Shown here: piece by piece, positions 59,279 to 64,000 of the stretch
How the letters are laid out: each line of letters starts with the position of its first letter
How positions within the stretch are numbered: the first letter of the stretch is position 1
Assembly: GCA_002482505.1 (NCBI GenBank)
Contig: DLGD01000033.1
Span: 83,666-147,665 of the forward strand
DNA length: 64,000 nt
Direction: 5' to 3'
Source of the DNA: Christensenella sp. UBA7703
GTDB lineage: Bacteria; Bacillota; Clostridia; Christensenellales; CAG-138
Notes under the pieces: generated by a model
The model's input: the letters and a program-made list of their open reading frames with translations, nothing else
Databases searched by the model: none
What the model was told of the DNA's origin: nothing
Translations under genes and position numbers: made by a program

Positions 59279-60250
59279 ATGAGTTCGATTATACGAAAAG
59301 AAATTAAAGATGCGCTAAATAGTAAATTGTATCTATTGATCGCCGCGATGCTTATGATACTCGTAATCATTTCTGTGATTCTCGGGTCACTCCAAGTAAA
59401 AGCAAATATAGATGCTTATAACCAGTCTGTTGACTTTCTAAAATCCATCGGGAAAACAGAGTTGCCAGAAGCCCCGAATTTGAACCCGCTTTCCGCACTA
59501 AAAAGCTATGTCAATTACATCGGTATACTTGGAGCTCTCATTGCGATTGTCCAAGGGAACTTAGCTATCGCAAAGGACAAAAGAAATGGAACAATGCCGC
59601 TTATTTTGACTAGGCACATATATAGAGACCAATATCTGAGCGCGAAACTTGTCGGCAATATGGTTCTTTTGCTGATTTTGTCCGTTTCAATTTTTCTAGT
59701 AACGTTGCTGTCCATGCTGCTTATAAGCCGCGCATCGATCACTGGTGACGATTTCGCAAGAATGGGAATATTCTGTATAATATCGTTCCTCTATATGGCT
59801 TTCTTTTTAATTACATCCTTGTTTATGGCCGTGATCTCTCGAAGCACGAAACGGGCGCTGCTGATTACGATGGTTATATGGTTGATCATTTCTTTCATTC
59901 TGCCTCAGGTAGGCGACACGATGGATTTGGATAATCAGCTCCCAGGAGGATTCTTTTCATCGATGGGGATGAGCAAGGAAGAAACCCAAAAAGTGCTTGA
60001 AAAGTTCAGCATGTATGAAACGATACGAGATGGGATTGAGGAGTTGTCTCCAACAAAACACTACGAACGCGCGAGTTTTGCTCTCCTGAATGTGAAGCCT
60101 GGGTTTGAGAGCAACACTGCATTGGAGGTTTCCGCAATCAAATGGTTTGACATCGCCGCAATTTTTGCGCCAAGTATTTTGCTTTGGCTGGGTGCGTTCA
60201 TGGTTTTTTTGAAAAGAGAAGATATTAATGAAATACAAGGAGGATATTAA
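59279..60250 (+). CDS. ABC-2 exporter permease B
   Basis: A 323-residue relative of permease A with six helices, an early extracytoplasmic loop and the coupling segment NLAIAKDKRNGTMPLILTRH. A large extracytoplasmic region follows helix five (about 222-285). Two different permeases with one ATPase suggest a heterodimeric channel. The gene ends one base before the ATG of the following lipoprotein gene, whose ribosome site lies inside its last codons. Confidence 0.85.
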   Translation: MSSIIRKEIKDALNSKLYLLIAAMLMILVIISVILGSLQVKANIDAYNQSVDFLKSIGKTELPEAPNLNPLSALKSYVNYIGILGALIAIVQGNLAIAKDKRNGTMPLILTRHIYRDQYLSAKLVGNMVLLLILSVSIFLVTLLSMLLISRASITGDDFARMGIFCIISFLYMAFFLITSLFMAVISRSTKRALLITMVIWLIISFILPQVGDTMDLDNQLPGGFFSSMGMSKEETQKVLEKFSMYETIRDGIEELSPTKHYERASFALLNVKPGFESNTALEVSAIKWFDIAAIFAPSILLWLGAFMVFLKREDINEIQGGY

Positions 60251-60251
60251 T

Positions 60252-60992
60252 ATGTTAAAAGAAAAGTTGAAAAGAATCTGGTTTGTAATGGTGCTAAGTG
60301 TATTTTTCATGAGCGGATGTGCGGTGGCAACTACTACACCATCAACAGCATCACAAACGACAGCAGAGCCAACCGTCATATCTGTACAGACGGATAATTC
60401 GGGTACGACGGAAAATATAACACCGTCTCCCAATCCGAGTGAGACGCTGAACGTTACTGCTGATGATCAAGATGGCGATGGCATTCCGGACGTTGTCGAA
60501 AAGACATACGGCACAAATCCGTACTTAGCTGACACTGACGGTGACGGCGTGTACGATAAAACAGATGAGAAGCCGGTATTTGCAGAGAATCCGATTAAAG
60601 AGACTTCAACAACGCCGCTACCGATTACGATTACAGATGCGCGCGTCGAGGACAACGCTACGGCGGATCACCTTGAAATTACGATGAAGAATACCGGCAG
60701 TTCCGACTTGAGCGGGTTCGATGTCTATTTTACGATCACGGATCATGTTACAGGTGCTGCGGAAGCGTATTATGTTGTGTTTGCCGGATTGACACTTCCC
60801 GCGGGTGCCAGTGCAACGGTGCACTTTGATAATGACGCGACGCAGGCGAATCACTACTATGGCAATATGAACGGCCTTTACGGAACTTCCGCAAATGGCT
60901 TGACGTTCGATGTTTTGCTGCACGCAGCGGGGTATCAACCGATCAGCTTTACCGTCGAAAAAGCACAGGGGACCGCCGAAGTTGCAGATTAA
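60252..60992 (+). CDS. lipoprotein with thrombospondin type 3-like calcium repeats
   Basis: A 246-residue lipoprotein (lipobox FFMSGC). After a Thr/Ser linker come calcium-binding repeats DDQDGDGIPDVVEKTYGTNP and DTDGDGVYDKTDE, with the regular Asp spacing of thrombospondin type 3 repeats. A beta-rich domain of about 120 residues (ITITDARVEDNATADHLEIT onward) follows. The start at 60252 has AAGGAGG eight bases upstream. It is the last gene of the exporter operon and could be the exported product's receptor or an extracellular part of the exporter. Confidence 0.8.
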   Translation: MLKEKLKRIWFVMVLSVFFMSGCAVATTTPSTASQTTAEPTVISVQTDNSGTTENITPSPNPSETLNVTADDQDGDGIPDVVEKTYGTNPYLADTDGDGVYDKTDEKPVFAENPIKETSTTPLPITITDARVEDNATADHLEITMKNTGSSDLSGFDVYFTITDHVTGAAEAYYVVFAGLTLPAGASATVHFDNDATQANHYYGNMNGLYGTSANGLTFDVLLHAAGYQPISFTVEKAQGTAEVAD

Positions 60993-61072
60993 AACATATG
61001 CTAGATGAAGTGATTTGATCGATATAACGGATTGAATTTCACGAAACGAAATGTCAAACAGAACAAAGAAAG

Positions 61073-61106
61073 CCTCCCATCAGCAAGCTTTGCTGATGGG
61101 AGGTTT
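61073..61106. terminator. strong bidirectional terminator
   Basis: A 14-base-pair stem (61073-61086 with 61090-61103) around a three-base loop, with AAAGAAAG on the left and TTT on the right. It lies between convergent stops at 60992 and 61141 and should serve both transcripts. Confidence 0.8.
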
Positions 61107-61140
61107 CACTATGTGTTATGCTGTAAGTTGCTACGAAGAG

Positions 61141-61650
61141 TTATCCCTCGTATTCGCCATCCTGTTCCGGAAGGATATTACCGGTTGTTGAATCGACCTT
61201 GACTTCAATCGACTTGCCGTCTTTTGTGCCAATCAATCCATAAACAGTCGTACCGTTTTCATTTTCCAGACCGTCGCTTACAAACGTATAACCAGCATAC
61301 GCTTTTTCAGCAATGGCGAGAGCTTCTGCTTCGGTGATTTTCGCTGTTCCAGCAAGTGCGGCATCTTCGGCGGCCTCTTCGGCCGGATCTTCTTGTTCTT
61401 CGGCATCCTCAGGCTCTTCAACATCGTTAGTCTCTTCGGTTTCCAAAACGTCGGCAGTTTCTTGCTCCGGTGCCTTTGCGACCTCGACGCTGGAAGATGC
61501 CATCTGCACTGTTACAGGGTTAGTCGCATTTGCAACTGGTGCTTGCGTGTCGGGAGACACGGCAAGTGCGACGCCGGCGATGCCTAGGCTCAGTACAACT
61601 ACTAAAACCAATGCAAGCCAGAATTTGTTCGATCTGTTTTTCTTTGACAT
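61141..61650 (-). CDS. exported PepSY-domain protein
   Basis: A 169-residue protein with a signal peptide or anchor (about 9-31), a very acidic Glu/Ala/Asp linker (about 65-98) and a C-terminal PepSY domain: KITEAEALAIAEKAYAGYTF, GTTVYGLIGTKDGKSIEVKV, DSTTGNIL. PepSY domains often inhibit or regulate extracytoplasmic proteases. It is divergent from two-component system 3 and its promoter has an 11-base repeat box, so it is a likely target and possibly a modulator of that system. Confidence 0.87.
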   Translation of the reverse strand: MSKKNRSNKFWLALVLVVVLSLGIAGVALAVSPDTQAPVANATNPVTVQMASSSVEVAKAPEQETADVLETEETNDVEEPEDAEEQEDPAEEAAEDAALAGTAKITEAEALAIAEKAYAGYTFVSDGLENENGTTVYGLIGTKDGKSIEVKVDSTTGNILPEQDGEYEG

Positions 61651-61695
61651 AAAATTACTCCTTTTTCAGCTATTACGGGGGTATCCCGCTGATTG

Positions 61696-61739
61696 ATTAT
61701 CTTGCTTTGCTATTAAACACCAATTAAGCGTTGATTAGA
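61696..61739 (-). promoter_or_regulatory. PHO-box-like repeats and promoter of the PepSY gene
   Basis: On the minus strand TCTAAT (61739), CTTAAT (61728) and TTTAAT (61717) form three direct repeats with an 11-base period. Ten bases later lies GATAAT (61701-61696). No -35 is present. This matches the layout of PhoP/PhoB-type activated promoters. On the plus strand TATAAT at 61777-61782 may serve the regulator gene. Confidence 0.65.
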
Positions 61740-61813
61740 ACTTGTTCATAATCATATACATTCGACTCATGGGCGGTATAATACATAATATAGAAACAGG
61801 AGATGAAAACACC

Positions 61814-62488
61814 ATGCGCATATTGCTCGTAGAAGACAATAAGCCACTTATAAGAATTATTGAGAAAAGACTTTCTGAAGAAGGTTATAGCGTTGATTCG
61901 TGTGTGGACGGCGATGAAGGCGCAGGATTTGCAAATTCATATGATTATGATTTGGCGATTTTGGATATCATGCTTCCCAAAGTGAGTGGGCTGGAACTAC
62001 TCAAAACAGTCAAGACGAGGAACTCATTAACACCAGTGCTGCTACTGACCGCTAAGGATTCTGTTAGCGACAAAGTGGCGGGATTGGACGCTGGTGCCGA
62101 TGATTATCTTGTGAAGCCGTTTGCGTTTGATGAACTTCTTGCAAGAATTCGCGCATTGTTGAGAAGACAAACCGACATAGAAAGCAGTGTGCTGTCAATT
62201 GCGGACCTGACGCTGGATCTGTTGACCCGGAAAGTACTGCGCGCCTCAAAGGAAATCTCACTGACCGCCAAAGAATTTTCTTTGCTGGAATATATGTTGC
62301 GCAACAAGCAAAGAATATTAACACGCAGCCAGATTGCTGATCATGTATGGAATTACTCGTTTGACTCTGGAACGAATATTGTAGACGTGTATATTCGATA
62401 CTTAAGGAGAAAAATCGACGATGGTGAACAGAATAAACTGATCCAAACGATTCGCGGTGTGGGGTATGCCCTCAGGGAGGAAGCATGA
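61814..62488 (+). CDS. OmpR-family response regulator (system 3)
   Basis: A 224-residue regulator: receiver MRILLVEDNKPL, acceptor Asp in LAILDIMLPKVSG, LLTAKDSVSDK, Lys in LVKPFAFDEL, and winged helix FSLLEYMLRNKQRILTRSQ with the C-terminal TIRGVGYALREEA. The start at 61814 begins at the receiver; the ribosome site AGGAG is about 11 bases upstream. It overlaps its kinase gene by four bases. Probable target: the divergent PepSY gene. Confidence 0.93.
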   Translation: MRILLVEDNKPLIRIIEKRLSEEGYSVDSCVDGDEGAGFANSYDYDLAILDIMLPKVSGLELLKTVKTRNSLTPVLLLTAKDSVSDKVAGLDAGADDYLVKPFAFDELLARIRALLRRQTDIESSVLSIADLTLDLLTRKVLRASKEISLTAKEFSLLEYMLRNKQRILTRSQIADHVWNYSFDSGTNIVDVYIRYLRRKIDDGEQNKLIQTIRGVGYALREEA

Positions 62489-63831
62489 AAAATTTATCGA
62501 TCCGCTTGAAAATGACTCTCTGGTTCGCCATATCCCTGCTGTTTGTCATGAGTGTGATGTACGCGACAATCCACTTTGTGCTGAAAGAAACCATGATGAA
62601 AAACGCAGAGAGTATCGTGAAAGCATACAGCGCGCAAGCATCATCCTATATTGAGGCGGAAAATGGTGCTATCAAGTTCGATGAAAATATGCCGAACACG
62701 GAATCGGGGATTTATTATCAGATTTATAACGGCAGTAATCAAGCTGTGTATTCTTATGGCGATTTCGAAGACTTAAGCTCATTTACACCGAGTTTTAATC
62801 AGACTCAGGTCATATCCATTAAAGGAACCAACTGGATTATATATGATCAGAAGCTTCTGGAGGATAACAGCTCAATCGGTTGGATCCGATCGGTAAAATC
62901 TCTGGGGTATATCGATGAAACGCTAAGGAACTTGTTTTTCATTTATATTTGCCTGTGTCCGGTGTTTCTAGCGGTTGCTTTATTGATCGGTTATTTCCTT
63001 GTACGTAGAACACTTCAGCCGATCGATAAGATCACTGCAACGGCACGGATGATCGGCCGAGGTGATTTATCCCAAAGACTTAACATGAAAAACACTGGCG
63101 ACGAAGTTGGGAGGTTAAGCACTACATTTGATGAAATGATTGAACGATTGGAAACCGCGTTTCAGGCCGAGAAACAATTCACATCGGATGCTTCACATGA
63201 ATTGAGAACGCCTATCACCGTGATTACGGCATATGCCGAAAATACTATAGTAGGAGACTCGACCCTGGAAGAATATGCTCGCGCTATGGAAGTGATATTT
63301 AAAGAAGGCAGAAAAATGAGCGCGACAATTTCAAGTCTACTTATGCTGACGCGAGGCGATCAGCGAAAATATCAGCCGAACTTGGAACTGCTTGATTTTG
63401 CTCAATTAGTAGACGATGTTGCGGATGAGGTTAAGATATCCGCTGAGCAGAAGGGCGTTTCGATTTCAGTATTACCACATGCCCCGGCGTTCTTGATGCT
63501 TGATCAGACTTTGATTACGAATCTGCTCCTGAACCTGCTTGGAAACGCGGTGAAATATAATAATGGCGGAGGACATGTTGAGGTTTCACTTGTTGCAGAA
63601 CGTCAAAATGCAGTTCTAAAAATCAAGGATGATGGGATTGGCATTTCGAAAGAAGACCTGCCAAAGGTGTTCAACAGATTCTTTCGCTCCGAACATTCAG
63701 GCGATACTGAAGGGTCAGGTCTCGGACTTGCAATCGCGAAGTGGATTGTAGCCGTACATCATGGTGATATCAGAATTGACAGCACGTTATCAGTTGGTAC
63801 AATCGTAACTGTATGCTTTCCGTTAAAATGA
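62485..63831 (+). CDS. sensor histidine kinase with HAMP domain (system 3)
   Basis: A 448-residue kinase with helices at about 12-32 and 150-176, an extracytoplasmic sensor between them, a HAMP domain (about 178-230, RTLQPIDKITATARMIGRGD), HisKA FTSDASHELRTPITVIT, N box LLGNAVKYNNGG, DDGIGISKEDL and GSGLGLAIAKWIV. Start overlaps the regulator stop (ATGA). Complete, no odd residues. The sensor region (QIYNGSNQAVYSYGDFEDLS) resembles short PAS/Cache-like sensors, ligand unknown. Confidence 0.93.
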   Translation: MKNLSIRLKMTLWFAISLLFVMSVMYATIHFVLKETMMKNAESIVKAYSAQASSYIEAENGAIKFDENMPNTESGIYYQIYNGSNQAVYSYGDFEDLSSFTPSFNQTQVISIKGTNWIIYDQKLLEDNSSIGWIRSVKSLGYIDETLRNLFFIYICLCPVFLAVALLIGYFLVRRTLQPIDKITATARMIGRGDLSQRLNMKNTGDEVGRLSTTFDEMIERLETAFQAEKQFTSDASHELRTPITVITAYAENTIVGDSTLEEYARAMEVIFKEGRKMSATISSLLMLTRGDQRKYQPNLELLDFAQLVDDVADEVKISAEQKGVSISVLPHAPAFLMLDQTLITNLLLNLLGNAVKYNNGGGHVEVSLVAERQNAVLKIKDDGIGISKEDLPKVFNRFFRSEHSGDTEGSGLGLAIAKWIVAVHHGDIRIDSTLSVGTIVTVCFPLK

Positions 63832-63926
63832 ATATGAGTCGATACGCTTGTTTCAATTTCTAGTGAGCACATGGCAATGCGGGGGAGAAGAAAGTTAAAG
63901 TATTCAACATTGAATGGAGAATATAA

Positions 63927-64000
63927 TTGAGGTGTCCCCTCAAAATCAGTCCAGATTGAATGAGATAAAATCGATGGTTTGAGGTGTCCCCCAAAGAGTA
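63927..64000. mobile_element. insertion-sequence-like terminus at the right edge
   Basis: TTGAGGTGTCCCC occurs twice in direct orientation, at 63927 and 63979, 52 bases apart. The first copy also pairs with CCTCAA at 63938-63943. Between them, CAGTCCAGATTGAATGAGAT and the following bases match the sequence beside the transposase remnant at 51030-51073. This suggests the end of a related element that continues beyond the window. Only the edge is visible. The gap 63832-63926 shows nothing else. Confidence 0.5.

Noticed and set aside
1..64000. CRISPR array, rRNA, tRNA, phage genes or a known riboswitch
   Set aside because: I found no spaced identical repeats, no conserved rRNA or tRNA arms, no phage structural genes and no recognisable riboswitch core in the gaps I read.

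Overview
The window looks like chromosomal DNA of an anaerobic, spore-lineage Firmicute (class Clostridia). The evidence is strong AGGAGG-type ribosome sites, a complex-I-like membrane module next to hydrogenase maturation genes, SpoIIP-like and SpoVB-like proteins, clostridial-type glutamate dehydrogenases, many OmpR-family two-component systems, and no aerobic respiratory genes. I cannot name the species. I see no rRNA, tRNA or CRISPR array. Base composition falls and gene decay rises from about 30 kb onward, so the right half mixes core genes with accessory and decaying loci.

Layout. 0-10 kb (minus strand): the end of a complex I-like / group 4 hydrogenase-like membrane operon (NuoM, NuoL, NuoN and NuoJ relatives), then hypF-hypC-hypD-hypE. 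10-15 kb (minus): a putative exopolysaccharide operon with a glycosidase-like lipoprotein, a HEAT-repeat membrane protein and a processive family 2 glycosyltransferase. 15-18 kb (minus): a two-component system co-transcribed with a SpoIIP-like amidase lipoprotein. 18-24.5 kb (plus, divergent): VTC domain protein, DUF4956 membrane protein, DUF4353-type lipoprotein, NAGPA-type phosphodiester glycosidase, a small membrane protein, and a NapH-like Fe-S protein with two FMN-binding domains. 24.8-30 kb (minus): a complete branched-chain amino acid ABC operon (livJHMGF) behind a short hydrophobic reading frame and an intrinsic terminator.

30-38 kb: a decayed BusR/OpuC-type osmoprotectant locus, two tandem glutamate dehydrogenases (one lacking the catalytic lysine), a flavodoxin-like protein, a TspO-like protein and a frameshifted DUF362 ferredoxin. 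38-47.5 kb: polysaccharide deacetylase, a NitT/TauT-type ABC system, an unidentified decayed gene, a GH13 alpha-glucosidase, a SpoVB-like flippase, a molbindin and a FecCD permease remnant. 47.5-51.2 kb: AraC regulator, phosphotransferase and MATE exporter, then an insertion-sequence scar. 51.4-61 kb: two more NAGPA proteins around a second two-component system, then DedA and an ABC-2 exporter with NEW3-like and calcium-repeat surface proteins. 61-64 kb: a PepSY protein, a third two-component system and a second insertion-sequence-like end.

The clearest unifying signal is regulatory. All three response-regulator loci carry direct repeats with an 11-base period. At promoters next to these loci the last repeat lies 9 or 10 bases upstream of a -10 box and replaces the -35. 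This ties the first system to the VTC/DUF4956/flavoprotein operon, the second to two NAGPA genes, and the third to the PepSY gene. The tandem glutamate dehydrogenase pair resembles a catalytic/regulatory subunit arrangement and is the most testable protein-level novelty.
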